DNA from: Aurantiochytrium sp. KH105
Taxonomy: Eukaryota; Sar; Bigyra; Thraustochytrida; Thraustochytriidae
Direction of reading: 5' to 3'
Assembly (NCBI GenBank): GCA_003116975.1
Contig: BGKB01000044.1
Span: 694,940 to 758,939 of the forward strand
Length of the DNA: 64,000 nt
Of the stretch, positions 50,062-62,100 are shown in pieces (position 1 is the first letter of the stretch; each line of letters opens with the position of its first letter). The notes beneath the pieces were generated by a model. The model searched no databases. It had not been told where the DNA came from and was given only the letters and a program-made list of their open reading frames with translations. A program made the translations under genes and the position numbers.

Positions 50062-50340
50062 ATGAGCTCGACGGGAGATCCGGATGCGGTCGAGGACCTG
50101 CAGGCGCGCATTGCGCGCATCGCGGCCTCGGCAAAGACGCGGAACCCAGAGGGTTACAAACTCACGCCCATGTCCTCGCTTGCGTCATCCTCGCACTCGG
50201 CGGGCACGCCCTCGCAGAGTCCCAATTCCCAGGGATCCTACGATGACGCCAACTTTATCAACGTGCGCTCCGGCCAGGTCGTCGTACTTTTAGACAACGC
50301 ACGCAATCTGTCGCCTTACCTGCAGGTGATGCCCATGTAA
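50062..50340 (+). CDS. Small uncharacterised protein, paralogue of the 45995 gene
   Basis: The 92-aa protein starts at an ATG preceded by TTGAC. It shares with the minus-strand gene at 45995-46246 an N-terminal helix with alternating Ile/Ala and Arg/Lys, a NP-x-GYK motif, a variable Ser/Gly linker and a C-terminal SGQ-x-x-x-LLD block. Conservation across a variable linker argues that both are translated. No membrane segment, signal peptide or catalytic pattern is visible. The gap of 318 bp to the next start holds nothing recognisable. Confidence 0.75.
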   Translation: MSSTGDPDAVEDLQARIARIAASAKTRNPEGYKLTPMSSLASSSHSAGTPSQSPNSQGSYDDANFINVRSGQVVVLLDNARNLSPYLQVMPM

Positions 50341-50658
50341 ATAAGTCACCAGTTACTATCAACATCAACATCATCATAATCATTTTCAGTCCCTACTAGC
50401 AACGCCTATTTCTATTTCCTCTCCTTCTCCTTGCCGACCTGCTCTTCTGGCGGCGAAATTCTTCTGCTTCTGTGTGCGAACGACAAGTCTTGCGTAGCGC
50501 GCAATCTCTCGGCATCTTTCCCTCGACACGCTGCTGCGCCTTTCCGAATCATACCGCCACTGACATGAAGTCGTGACCGGCCAAGCCCATTGCATCCATC
50601 ATCATCATCATGGCAGATTCGGAGTTGAGGCATATCTTTGACGCGCACTCTTCCACCC

Positions 50659-53406
50659 ATGTACGGCGCGACCGGGCAGCAGCACGGGGCAGCAGCGGAA
50701 GCGAGTGGCGCAGCGAACCGCGGCGGCAACAGAAACGGAAGCGTCCGTCTCGACGGCGGCGGCGGCGGCAGCAGCAGCAGGACCACCAGCGCCAGCAACT
50801 ACTACAGTAGCAGCAATAGCAGCAGCAGCGGCAACGGCGGCAGCGGCTGGACCAAGGGCGACCTCGCCATGAGCCAGAGCGCCGAGGGCACGCCTAGACA
50901 GCCGCTGCTGGCGTCTGCGCATGCGCCCGCCCAGAACGGACAGCGGCAGCAACAGCAGCACAATGGGTCCGGGATCGATCATGATAGCGACCATCCCGTC
51001 ACGCAGCACAATCAGCTCGGCGCCTTCAATGGAGTTTTCATCCCATGCCTGCTGACGATCTTGGGCGTGATCCTCTTTTTACGATTCGGCTGGGCAATCG
51101 GCCACGCCGGTTGGGTCCAGGTGATTGGCATGTTCGCCGTCGGTGAATCGCTGGCCCTCCTCACCGTCCTGAGCATGGCCGCAATCGTCTCCAATGGAAA
51201 CATGCGCGGCGGCGGCAGCTACTTTATCATTAGTCGCTCGCTCGGCCCCGAGCTCGGCGGATCAATCGGCCTCCTCTTTTACGCCGGCTACGCAGTCAAT
51301 ACCACCTTTTGCGTCATTGGCTTTGCCACAGAAATCGTCGACGCCTTTCTCGACCTTGATGGCGACCTTGCCGAAAAAAAGACGTACACCATCCTCATCG
51401 CGAGCCTTGCGCTCACGGTCGTCATGGGCATCTCCGTGCTCGGAGCTGGTTTCTTCACACGCATCAACGGTATCGTCTTTGCTCTGCAGTACGGCTCCAT
51501 CATCACGGGCATTCTTTCCATCTACCTTGGCAAACCCAATCCAGAACTCGCCGGCGGTGGCAGCTACACCGGGTTTGACTTCAAAAATGTCTGGGACAAT
51601 GCCTGGCCCGATTATCAGATTGACGAAAAGTGCGGAGGTCGCGTCTGCGGCGTCGGCATCGTCTTCTCCATTCTCTTTCCGGCCATGACCGGCATCATGG
51701 AGGGAGCCAACCTCAGCGGTGATCTCAAGAATCCAAACCGCGACATTGGCCGCGGAACCCTTGCTGCTGTCTTGGCCGCCGTCACCACCTACATGGTTCT
51801 CATTCTCGCCATGAGCGGCAGCTTTCCCCGCGAGACACTGCGCACCAACATGAGCGTCATGGAAAACGTCGCCTGGCCCTCGCGCCACATTATCATCATT
51901 GGCATCTCCATCTCTGCCTTTTCCAGCGCGCTCGGATCCGTCTTTGGCGGCGCGCGCGTCTTGCAAGCGCTCGGTCGCGACGACCTCCCGCCGCACTGGG
52001 GACTCACCTTTTTCGCCAAGGGCACGGCACACGGCGATGAGCCGCGCCGTGCCGTTCTCTTCACCTGGGTCATTGCGCAGATTTGCTGTTTTATCGGTGA
52101 TCTCGACGTTATTTCGCCCATCATCGCCTCCTTCTTTTTGCTTTCCTATGGCACAGTCAACCTCACCTGCTTCATGCTCGACGTCAGCGGCACGCCGAAC
52201 TTCCGGCCGCACTTTCGCTACTACAGTCGCGCACAGAGCCTCACGGGATTCTTGCTCTGCCTTGGCACCCTCTTCTTTCTCGATGTCTGGTACGCGGTCA
52301 TCGCCTGTGGCGCTATGATCGCGCTGTACACCTACATCATGTACACGGCGCCGCTCAAGAGCTGGGGCGATGTGTCACAGTCCATTCTCTATCACCAGGT
52401 CCGCAAGTACCTGCTCAAACTCGATGTTGAGGATCATCCTAAAAACTGGCGTCCCTCGCTGCTGCTGCTCGCCTCGGAGGACTCTGTCGACGAGGGCTTT
52501 TTGGCCGTCTCCAATGCCCTGAAAAAGGGAGGTCTCTTTCTCATCGGCGACGTCGTTCTCGGCGACCTGGATGCGAACGGCGCTGAGGCCGTTGCGGAAC
52601 GGCGTCAAAAGTGGCTCAATCGTGTCGAAGCCGGCAAACTTAAATGCATTCCCGAGGTCACCTTTGCCCCCTCAACTCGCAAGGGGTACCAGCAGCTTGT
52701 GCTACTTGGTGGTCTCGGCGGTATGCGTCCCAATTGCGTCGCCGTCGAAATCCCCGATTCCTTTTTGCAGCCTTCTACCAATGGGGCGCCTCGCGAGTCT
52801 GCTTTCAGTACCAAGTCAGACTTTGTCGGCGTCCTGCGCGACACCGTCGGCTCGCTCAAACAAAATCTCCTCCTCGGCGCCAACTTTCGCGAAGAGACTT
52901 ACGAAGGGACGAAGGCTTGCTCCTGCATTGACGTCTGGGTTGTCGGCAACGACCTTACGCTCGACGGGACGCTTTCACTAACCATTCAGCTCGCTCACAT
53001 TTTGCGCAGCGAGCGGACGGGCGTGCGCAAGATCCGCGTGCTCAACGTTGTCGACGAGCGCTGCGATATCGATGCGCAAAAGGAACTTCTTGCCGAGGTC
53101 TGCGCCTCTGCACGTCTGCACAAGGCCACGTACCATGTCATTGCTTGTCGCAAGGCACGTTCCCTATCAAAGGCCGTTGCGGACAATGATACGGCCTTCT
53201 TGGAGCAGCTCAATGGCACTTTGCAGAGCAACTCGCATAACGATACGTGGGTATCCTTTCTTGGACTGCCTACCCCTGGTGCTTCGTCTTCTGATGCCAC
53301 GGACGACGCTTACATTTCGTCTATCGCCAGTATCGTGCAAGGGCTTCCGCCCACCATTCTCGTCGGCGCAGGTCGACGGGATAACATGATTCCTCAGGAC
53401 CTATAA
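50659..53406 (+). CDS. SLC12-family cation-chloride cotransporter, paralogue 1
   Basis: The family couples Cl- to K+ and/or Na+ movement across membranes and sets cell volume. The 915-aa protein starts at the ATG whose product begins MYGA, shared with the downstream paralogue; the frame reaches upstream only from TTG. Residues 1-115 are Gly/Ser/Gln-rich. About twelve helices follow. Conserved blocks include GNMRGGGSYFIISRSLGPELGG (from about 180) and TGIMEGANLSGDLKNP, the TM1- and TM6-associated ion-site regions of the family. The C-terminal half is the soluble cotransporter domain ending in PQDL. It differs from animal NKCC and KCC in these blocks, so ion choice cannot be assigned. A 411-bp gap separates it from paralogue 2. 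Confidence 0.92.
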   Translation: MYGATGQQHGAAAEASGAANRGGNRNGSVRLDGGGGGSSSRTTSASNYYSSSNSSSSGNGGSGWTKGDLAMSQSAEGTPRQPLLASAHAPAQNGQRQQQQHNGSGIDHDSDHPVTQHNQLGAFNGVFIPCLLTILGVILFLRFGWAIGHAGWVQVIGMFAVGESLALLTVLSMAAIVSNGNMRGGGSYFIISRSLGPELGGSIGLLFYAGYAVNTTFCVIGFATEIVDAFLDLDGDLAEKKTYTILIASLALTVVMGISVLGAGFFTRINGIVFALQYGSIITGILSIYLGKPNPELAGGGSYTGFDFKNVWDNAWPDYQIDEKCGGRVCGVGIVFSILFPAMTGIMEGANLSGDLKNPNRDIGRGTLAAVLAAVTTYMVLILAMSGSFPRETLRTNMSVMENVAWPSRHIIIIGISISAFSSALGSVFGGARVLQALGRDDLPPHWGLTFFAKGTAHGDEPRRAVLFTWVIAQICCFIGDLDVISPIIASFFLLSYGTVNLTCFMLDVSGTPNFRPHFRYYSRAQSLTGFLLCLGTLFFLDVWYAVIACGAMIALYTYIMYTAPLKSWGDVSQSILYHQVRKYLLKLDVEDHPKNWRPSLLLLASEDSVDEGFLAVSNALKKGGLFLIGDVVLGDLDANGAEAVAERRQKWLNRVEAGKLKCIPEVTFAPSTRKGYQQLVLLGGLGGMRPNCVAVEIPDSFLQPSTNGAPRESAFSTKSDFVGVLRDTVGSLKQNLLLGANFREETYEGTKACSCIDVWVVGNDLTLDGTLSLTIQLAHILRSERTGVRKIRVLNVVDERCDIDAQKELLAEVCASARLHKATYHVIACRKARSLSKAVADNDTAFLEQLNGTLQSNSHNDTWVSFLGLPTPGASSSDATDDAYISSIASIVQGLPPTILVGAGRRDNMIPQDL

Positions 53407-53817
53407 TGCTTTGGATTTTGCTATTCGTAGTGCTGCTAACTGAGAGGTATTCCAATCTTGAAAATGATGTGCCCGAGGGCTTTTTGATGGAAAATAGCAT
53501 TTGAGAAGAATGTGGCAGGCGCACCGTACATAAGAACGCTTTTTCAGACTTTACGAGCTGTGAAGGTCTGGCGCGGCGCCAACAGCTCTTCGGAAAAAGG
53601 CGATCGACCCGGTTCGACCTTGACCGCGAACTTTCACAGTCTCAATTTCGCGAGCTCTGCTTTTCGCCCTTTTCCCTTTCATTTCCCGTTGTGACGCCTG
53701 CCTGCATCTCGGATTGGCTGGCTCGTTCCCGAGTCGAGTCCCTTCAGCGATCCTGAGCTGACAGCGAATCAGTATCGCATCCTGGACGTCAGTGAACAAG
53801 AGTAGGCGCGCGCGCGA
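53407..53817. other. Intergenic region between SLC12 paralogues
   Basis: No gene or strong repeat was seen. The promoter of paralogue 2 should lie here. Confidence 0.5.
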
Positions 53818-56460
53818 ATGTACGGCGCGGCGGGGAGCCCGGGGCAACGCCAAGGCTCGACGGCTTCGGCTTCGCACGCTTCGAGAGCGGCGGGAGGCAT
53901 GGTCGAGAACGGCTCGCAAGTCCCGCTCCTGGGCGTCAGGGAGGCGCAGAGTCAATCGACGACATCGAGGACAGCGACAACGAGGACAGCGGCGCACGAG
54001 ACGCAGCACAACCAGCTAGGCGTCTTCAATGGCGTCCTCGTGCCCTGCCTGCTCAACATCTTGGGCGTTATCCTCTTTTTGCGCATCGGCTGGGCAGTGG
54101 GTCAAGCAGGATGGGTCCAGGTCCTCATCATGTTTGGGGTCGGCGAGACGTTGGCACTGCTCACTGTGCTGAGCATGGCCGCTATTGTATCGAACGGAAA
54201 CATGCGGGGTGGTGGAAGCTACTTTATCATTAGTCGCTCTCTTGGTCCAGAGCTCGGGGGCTCCATTGGGCTTCTCTTTTACGCGGGATACGCCGTGGGC
54301 ACCACGTTTTACGTGGTTGGCTTTGCCACCGAGATTGTCGAGGCCTTTTTGGACACCAACAATGACGATCCTGCCAACAAGAAAATGTATACTGTGCTCA
54401 TTGCAAGTCTTGCGCTTGCCGTCGTCATGGGGATTTCGGTGCTAGGCGCCGGCTTTTTTACGCGCATCAACGGCATCGTCTTTGCAATCCAGTTTGGATC
54501 AATCATTGTGGGCGTTGTGTCGATGCTCTTTCGCCAGCCCATCCAAGAGCTCGAGAATGGGGGCAGTTTCACGGGCTTTGATCCAAAGACGCTCTGGGCC
54601 AACGCCTGGGGCGATTACACGTTTGACGAAAAGTGTGGCGACCGCCTCTGCAGCTTTAAGATTGTTTTTGCAATTCTTTTTCCTGCCATGACTGGCATCA
54701 TGGAAGGCGCAAACCTGAGCGGCGATCTCAAAAATCCGAACCGCGACATTGGCCGTGGGACCATTGCGGCTGTATTTGGTGCGATTGTGACCTATGGTTT
54801 TCTCATTCTCGCCTTTAGCGCAGGTTTCCCACGCGAGACGCTGCGCACCAACATGAACGTCATGGAAAACGTGGCGTGGCCCACAAAGTATGCCATCATT
54901 GTGGGCATTTCTGTGTCGGCTTTTTCCAGCGCGTTGGGGTCCGTCTTTGGCGGCTCGCGCGTGCTGCAGGCGCTGGGCCGCGATGGGCTGCCTCCTTATT
55001 GGGGGCTTTCCTTCTTTGCCAAGGGTTCGCTGCAGGGCGATGAGCCCCGTCGCGCCGTCATTTTCACGTGGCTCGTCGCGCAGGTTTGCTGTTTCATTGG
55101 CGACCTCGACGTCATCTCGCCAATTATTGCTTCGTTCTTTTTGCTCTCGTACGCCACGGTGAACCTGACCTGCTTCATGCTCGACGTTAGTGGTACGCCT
55201 AACTTTCGTCCTCACTTTCGGTACTATAGCCGCGTGCAGAGCCTGTCGGGCTTTGCTTTGTGTCTGGGTATGCTCTTCTTTCTTGATGTATGGTACGCGG
55301 TCATTGCTTGCGGTGCATTACTTGCGCTGTACACGTACATTACCTATACGGCGCCGCTCAAGAGCTGGGGCGACGTCTCGCAGTCCATTTTGTACCATCA
55401 AGTTCGCAAGTATCTGCTCAAGCTCGACATGGAGGACCATCCGAAGAACTGGCGTCCCTCACTTCTCCTTCTCGCGCCAGCGGGGGCGCAAGTTAGTGCC
55501 GCCTTTCTGTCCATTTCCAATTCGCTGAAAAAGGGCGGTCTCTTCATGATCGGAGATGTCGTTGTCGGTGACCTGCGCGCCGATGCAGTCAAGACGAGGC
55601 GCCAAGCGTGGCTCGACCGCATCGAAGCCGACAAACTCAAGTGCATTCCAGAGGTCACCTTTGCGCAAACGGCCCGTCAGGGATACCAGCAGCTCGTGCT
55701 GCTTGCTGGACTTGGCGGGATGCGCCCGAATTGCATTGCGGCAGAGATCCCGCGTGACTTTTTGCGTCTTGCAGAAGAAAACTTTAGCGGTCACGATGGC
55801 TCGCTGTCGTTTGCAGACGCTGCCGAGTTTGTGGGGCTTCTTGGGGACATTGTGGGCGAGTTCAAGCGCAATCTCTTGCTCGCCGCCAACTTCGACGTGT
55901 CTGACGCACAAGGTGATAACGATGACGACGTGGCCGATGAGACCTGCGTGGCGCCGCTCGGGGCGCGCTCGCGTGCCGCGGGCTCGATCGACCTGTGGGT
56001 CATGGGAAATGACCTTGCGCTCGATGGCAACTTGTCGCTCATGATGCAGCTTGCCCACATCCTGCTTCGCGAACGCAAGGGCGTGCGAAGCATCCGTGTC
56101 CTCAACGTTGTTGACGAAACCTGCGACATCGAATCGCAGCAGTCCAAGCTGCGGGATCTGGCTTCCTCTGCGCGCCTGCACAAAGCTACTTGCCATGCCA
56201 TTGCGTGCAAGGGAGCGCAACCGCTGGAGAGAGCTCTGGTGAGTCAGGATTCCGCTTTTCTCGAGCGTTTGCACGAGGTTCTAGAGAGCTACTCGCACTC
56301 TGGGACGCGTGTCGCCTTTTTCGGCTTGCCTACGCCTGGCGCGCTCAACATTCCCGACCGTTCATACCTTGGAGGTCTTGGCGCTCTCGTCCGCGGTCTC
56401 CCGCCTACCATTCTTACCTGTGCTGGTCGCCGAGGTAATATGATTCCGCAAGACCTGTGA
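53818..56460 (+). CDS. SLC12-family cation-chloride cotransporter, paralogue 2
   Basis: The 880-aa protein is a tandem paralogue of the gene at 50659 and shares its start (MYGA), membrane blocks (GNMRGGGSYFIISRSLGPEL, GIMEGANLSGDLKNPNRD) and end (NMIPQDL). Membrane helices are much better conserved between the two than the N-terminal 70-115 residues, which are unrelated in composition beyond the first four. The soluble domain here carries an extra acidic insert (DNDDDVADET) not present in paralogue 1. Both lack frame damage. Divergence is far greater than between the transporter-hydrolase copies at 22-35 kb, so this duplication is older. Confidence 0.92.
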   Translation: MYGAAGSPGQRQGSTASASHASRAAGGMVENGSQVPLLGVREAQSQSTTSRTATTRTAAHETQHNQLGVFNGVLVPCLLNILGVILFLRIGWAVGQAGWVQVLIMFGVGETLALLTVLSMAAIVSNGNMRGGGSYFIISRSLGPELGGSIGLLFYAGYAVGTTFYVVGFATEIVEAFLDTNNDDPANKKMYTVLIASLALAVVMGISVLGAGFFTRINGIVFAIQFGSIIVGVVSMLFRQPIQELENGGSFTGFDPKTLWANAWGDYTFDEKCGDRLCSFKIVFAILFPAMTGIMEGANLSGDLKNPNRDIGRGTIAAVFGAIVTYGFLILAFSAGFPRETLRTNMNVMENVAWPTKYAIIVGISVSAFSSALGSVFGGSRVLQALGRDGLPPYWGLSFFAKGSLQGDEPRRAVIFTWLVAQVCCFIGDLDVISPIIASFFLLSYATVNLTCFMLDVSGTPNFRPHFRYYSRVQSLSGFALCLGMLFFLDVWYAVIACGALLALYTYITYTAPLKSWGDVSQSILYHQVRKYLLKLDMEDHPKNWRPSLLLLAPAGAQVSAAFLSISNSLKKGGLFMIGDVVVGDLRADAVKTRRQAWLDRIEADKLKCIPEVTFAQTARQGYQQLVLLAGLGGMRPNCIAAEIPRDFLRLAEENFSGHDGSLSFADAAEFVGLLGDIVGEFKRNLLLAANFDVSDAQGDNDDDVADETCVAPLGARSRAAGSIDLWVMGNDLALDGNLSLMMQLAHILLRERKGVRSIRVLNVVDETCDIESQQSKLRDLASSARLHKATCHAIACKGAQPLERALVSQDSAFLERLHEVLESYSHSGTRVAFFGLPTPGALNIPDRSYLGGLGALVRGLPPTILTCAGRRGNMIPQDL

Positions 56461-58922
56461 AATGGATAACCTTTGCGGCCGCGCAAGAAGAAGAGCCGTG
56501 AGGTGGATGACCACGATGGCCGCTGCCGCGCAAGACGAATTTTTAGATAATTATGCGGACGCGTTGTTCGCCCTTCATACGAAAGATCTTTTCCTTTTCA
56601 TCTCGTGGCACTGTTCTGGCTTGTGTTTTGAGCAGAAAAGTTCACGCCAAGCAGCATTGATGGTTCTTTCCTTTTCCCTTTTCTTTTCTCTTTTTTGTAG
56701 TGACGGTATTCTCAGCCGCGTTTCTTTGTGTATCCAAGGTCCATTAATTTCTTTGTCCTTTCATCCATTCATGGCCACTCGACCATGCGTCCGGCCGCCC
56801 GCCACTCGCCATTTCGAGTGCTTGGCTTTCCCCTAAGAAGATCCGGATCTTCCGTCCCTGGAGACCTATATACCGACAAAGCGACTGACCAACGAAGACA
56901 TTGGCGGCCGCGAGCGCCGCTCCGCTGGCTGCTGCAGGCTGCTGCAGGCTGCTGCAGGCGCTCGAGCACGATCCGCAACGGCCTTGCGCCTGCAGCTGAA
57001 GCGAGGCACGCACGTTGGTCTGCCTGGCGGTCGACGCGCGGGAGGCCGAACCAGCCGCAGCCTGCTCTGCGAAGGTCTTCTTCCTCCTCTCCCTCCTTTG
57101 TTCCGCAAGCTGCACTACAGCTCTCCGCATCCCGTCCCGCCACATCGCGCCGCATCGCAGCACACGTTGCGATGCGCGGCGAGGGTCGATCGCCGTGCGT
57201 CTGCGCCGCGGAAACCGGCCCTCCTTCCTCCCTCCGCAGGCTCTGACAAATGGCAAGTTGCAGCTGAGGTGCTTGCTTCCTTCCTCGCAGGAGTCGGGCG
57301 GCGAGGAAGGATGGATGGATGGATGGTGGATGAAATGAAATGAAATGAAATGGGTGGGGCGCCGAGCACGAACCGCCGCAGATCGGTGGCCGAGGAAGCG
57401 CACGGCACGAACTTGAAGATCGATCGGTTGATCGGGCGGTGGCGGTTGGAGGATTCGTCGGAGGATCGATCGATTCAGGGGGGGCTGATCGATCGCCAGC
57501 CAGGCGGATCGATGGATTCATGTGCGGTCGAGTTTTGCGGTCGATCGAACGGCGAGAAACAGACAAACAGAGAGGCAGGCAGCTGAGCGACCAGCGTCCC
57601 AAGTAGAGAAGAGGGTCCGACCGGGATGGACGGCGAGCGGGCGCCGCTGATCTGCGAGAGGCGAAATGCGAACTTGGAGAGGCTCGCATTTGCGGGGACG
57701 GCGCGGCGCGCCAGGGAAATCATGATAGGCTGGCTCCTAGCCTACATCGTGTTTATTGCATGGGATGGTATGGCATGGCTTGGGATGGCATGGACGGCCG
57801 ATGGCGCGGTTTGTTGGCGGCCGGGCGTTCGATCCAGCCGCAGCGAGTCGCGCCAAGCGGAAGAAAGCGCGTGAGGAAGCAAGCAGACAGGCGACCAGGT
57901 GAGTAAGCAAGCCAGCCACACGCTCAGCATGCGGAAGACCTGCGCGTCGTGATTGCTCATGCCAGCGTTCGGCCCGAGCAGCGGCCACGGGCCGGTTGCT
58001 GTTGTGGCTGTTGCTGCTGTTGCTGTCGCTCTTGGCCCCGGCCCGAGCCTCCTTCTCCACGGCTTCCCAGCCTGCTTGCCGCCCAGCCAGCCAGCCCGCC
58101 AGAAGTCGCGCGCGGACGGACGCAGGCACGCACACACGGAGGAGCTCGGCTCGCGAGCGCGGCTGCGGCATCGCCAGTGCAGCGCGTGCACGAGCGCGTG
58201 CACCTTCTGCTTCTTCAAGCACGAACTTGACGAGGCGTGCAAGGCGATCGAAGGAGAGAGGGAGCGAGAGCGTGCACGTGCCGCGCGGCCGCGCCTGCCC
58301 CCGCTGCGGTTCCGCGCGATGCAGGCGGCGCGGGGGCACCGGGCGAGTCTGCGCGGCGCGGAGGCGGGCGCGGCCGCCTAGCCGCGGCCTAGGGGTCCCT
58401 ACGGCGGCCCGCCGCGCTTGATTCCCGCGCGAACGTGCAACAAGTACCTAGGAGTACTTTTTGCGCGCACCTCTTTTCTTACCTTACCTTTCCTGGACGG
58501 CGGACGAGGCGGAGTTGGCGAGCAAAGCAAACCCCGAGCGGCCGGCAGCAGCCGACCGGGACGTCCGTCCTCGTGCGCGGCCCTTCGCGCCGGCTAGGGA
58601 GGCCGCAGGCGAGGGAGAGCTGGCCGCGAGGCTGCGACTGGATCGGATTGGAGTGATTCAATCGATCGATCGATTGGACTGTTGCACGCGACTCGCCTGC
58701 GGACGCGCTGCGAGCGAGCAGCCGGCCAGGGCGGAGGGACGCGTGGAGCTAGCTCCGCGACCGTGCAGGTAGACCGCCATCGTCTCCGGCGGCGTCTTCC
58801 GTTCTCGACTGGACGCGGCTCGAACCTCGCTCAGAGACGCCGCACGTGCAGCGCGAGCGAACGAACCCTCGAGGCTGTGCCGAGTGCGTACCGACCAACC
58901 CAACGACCCTCTCCATCTCTCG
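56461..58922. other. 2.5-kb gene-free leader region of the fibro-slime gene
   Basis: Overlapping chance frames only. Simple repeats are a 10-bp GGCTGCTGCA unit at 56927-56959, GGATG and GAAAT runs at about 57309-57352, GGATGGCAT-type runs at 57758-57793, and (ATCG)n at about 58661-58676. Confidence 0.6.
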
Positions 58923-59054
58923 ATGAGTATGACGCGCGGCGGCGGCGGCATCGACCACGGGCGAGCGCGAGAGCGGGGCCCAGAGCAGCAGCTTGCGGAG
59001 CAACAGGTTTGCAGAACGACGCGTGAGACGGGCAGCAGGAGACGGAAACGTCAT

Positions 59055-59100
<46 letters not shown>

Positions 59101-62100
59101 CGAATGTGCGGTGGGCTGGGCGCTGGCTCGTCGCAGCGGCAACAGCGAGCCTCGTGGCGCAGAGCGTGGGTCAGGACCTCACGGACGGCCAGCTGGCCTT
59201 TAGCTTGACCATTCGCGACTTCTTGCCGAGCTACTGCATGCAGGATGGGACGTACCCGGGGTTCACACCTGACACGGTCAGCGATGGCTCGTACATCGAA
59301 GACGTCAAGGACTACAATCCTCCCTACGAATGCCCCGAAGTCGACGGCACTGTGGGCATGGGCCATCCCGACTTCGAAGTCCGCTACGGCGCATATGGCG
59401 TAACGGGTTATGGGTGGAACCTCAGCTCAACGATCAACTCCAATAGTGAAGGCAACGATCTCGTCTCGGCCATTGTCGACCGCACAGCAGGCCTTCAGGC
59501 CACTACCTCGGGACTCAATAAACCCATTTATTGCGCAGAGACACGCTGTGGCCACACCGACGATGACTTTTACATCACCACAAACAAGACCATGTTTGAC
59601 GAGTGGTATAATGACGCGGCAAGGAATCGGCGCAGCGGCATGACGCTCCTCCTCGATGAAACAGCGTCCGACACCGGTGTGTATGAATTTAACAGCGATG
59701 AGTCCGTCGTCGGTAATTCCAAAGGATTCTTTGGTCCGCTCGACGCAGTACTCGATGAAGAGGTCGGCCCAAAGGCTCTTGATGTCTGGCCAGCAACCTC
59801 GCAGGAGGAGAAAATGGGTCACAAGTTCTGGTTCACCTCGGAGCTCCACACCTGGTTTCAATTCCGGGGCAATGAGACCTTTTCCTTCAGCGGAGACGAT
59901 GACGTGTGGGTCTATATTGATGGTAAGCTCGTGGTAGATCTCGGAGGCGTTCATGCGCGCGCACAAACGGAAATCGTGCTGGACGATGCGCTCGCCTCGC
60001 GGCTCGACCTTGTCCAGGACCAAATCTACGAGTTCGACTTTTTTCACGCCGAACGGCATACCTCCGACTCGAACTTTTGGATCACAACCTCCATGTATCC
60101 CAGTTGCACCGGTCTTTTCTCCGGAGAATACACGCTCGACTCGCAAGATCCTAGTTTGTTCCGGGCGCTTGATGCCCCGACAACGGACAGAGTTCAAGAG
60201 AACCTCTTGGTGCTCAGCACCCCGGAAGACTTGTATACTTCGCGGCGAATCTTCTCCGCAAGCAAGTATCAAGTAGGTTCTGGCTTTGTAGCAACCTTTA
60301 CAATGCGAATCGAGGCCGGCGCAGACTCGGACAACAGCGGGCTCGCATTTGTCATCCAAGACTTTGGCCTTGATGATATGCCCATCAGTACTGGATCTGG
60401 GCTTGGTGTCCGCTTTGTGCGCGCAAGTATAGCCGTCGCCTTTGACGCGAAACGCAACCAGGTTCGTCTGCACCACCAGCCCACCCCGGACCTCATGAAC
60501 TCGCCCTTGAACGAAACGACGCGCACCGCCTACGACACGTTTGCCATGTCGACAAACGGTACGCATCAAGTTCGCGTGCAGTATCTTTGGAACCCGGACT
60601 GGATCGAAGTTTTCATCGACGACAGTCTGTACTTGCGAGAAAGAGCAGCAAATCTCTCTACGATCTTGGGGAGCGGAAGCGCTTATGTTGGCTTTGCCAC
60701 GGGTACTGGAGGGTCTCCGGCTGTGCAGGAAATCTCCGACTTTAAGCTGCGCACAATGCAAGTGAGCAGCACCCTCACGTCTTTTGTTTCGCTTGCCAAT
60801 CAGCCAAGCGGAGTTGGTTTCATTCTGAGCCAGGAGCCATCGTCTGTCCGAGTAGAGACCTTTGACGCATGCGGACGTTCGATTGGCTTTGGCGGCGCGA
60901 GCGATCGCCTCTCCGGGCTTTTTGTGCGTGTTGATACGGACGTGCGAGGCCGGCGAAACTTGCGAAGGCTCGAAGACGATGACGGCGGCGATGACGACAA
61001 CGAAGTTACCGAGGCAACAGCCATCAATGCGACCGTAGTCGATAACGGCGACGGTACCTACGATCTTGAGCTTTATAGCAACGAAGTCGGCGTCTTTATG
61101 CTTTACGCCGCCTTTGGCGACAATTGCATCTTGGTGCAATCTTCGGACGGCGAAGTTTCCCTCGATCCGGCATCAAGTGAGGACTGCTGGTTTGAAGCTT
61201 TTGAAGAGAGCGTGAGCGTTGAGTATGGCACATACGCTCCCACAGCTCCTACGTACGGGCCTTTTACATATCCACCGACGGCGAGTGAAGTCCCCAAGCA
61301 CGTGCTCACCATGTCAATTGGCGGTGCGTGTATGCTTGCCCTCGCCTTCCTCATTTGCTACGGGCAGTACAAGAAGAAGAGATGGGAGGACAGCAAGCCG
61401 TATGTGGAGAATGGCAAGATATTTCTCGAGGACAAACGCCGTCAGCGAGAAGTTCACTACGAGGATCTCGAGTGCAAAGATAAAGCGCGGCGGCTCGAAG
61501 ATTTGCGCTTGTCCATATTACGGCTCAAGGCGAAAAAATCGACGATTGAACAGGAGGCAGAGCTCGCAAAGCTTCAGGAGGAGCAAAATCAGTTGCGGCA
61601 CGAGCTCCGTATTGCCAAACGCAATCGCCAAGAACTTGCTGACAACCGGAGTTTATTTTCGTCTGGGAGCGAGGCATCTCTCTTCGCCCCCCCCAAACGT
61701 CGACAGTTTAATCCTGTCAGAGAATCCTTCCGTAGGATGCGTACGCGACGCTCCTCCTCTGCTTCCACTGACATTTCGACGCTTAGTTCTGCAGTTGACG
61801 GGTACAACGCAGAGGTTGACCGTATTAACCAAGAGACTGGCTATGACGCCGGAGACGCAAGGCTGCGACGTGTACAGCCTCCCGCGCCGCCTCCTCCGCC
61901 GCCGCCGATTGCTGAACTTGATGAGATCCCCGACTATGATGAGGAGTCACAGGCTTCGTCTCAGCGCGAATCGATCTTGAGACGTCTCCGAAGGGGATCT
62001 AGTGCATTTAGCTTTGTTAGGGATTCCATTATTCGCGACGTTCCTCCCCCGCCGCCCCTGTCTCCCGATGCTGAAGAGGGCGTTCCGCAAGAGGAAGTGG

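Noticed and set aside
51262-52212. 316-codon antisense frame in the first SLC12 gene
   Set aside because: It is a shadow of the sense codons, with Asp/Glu/Gly-rich composition and no motif.
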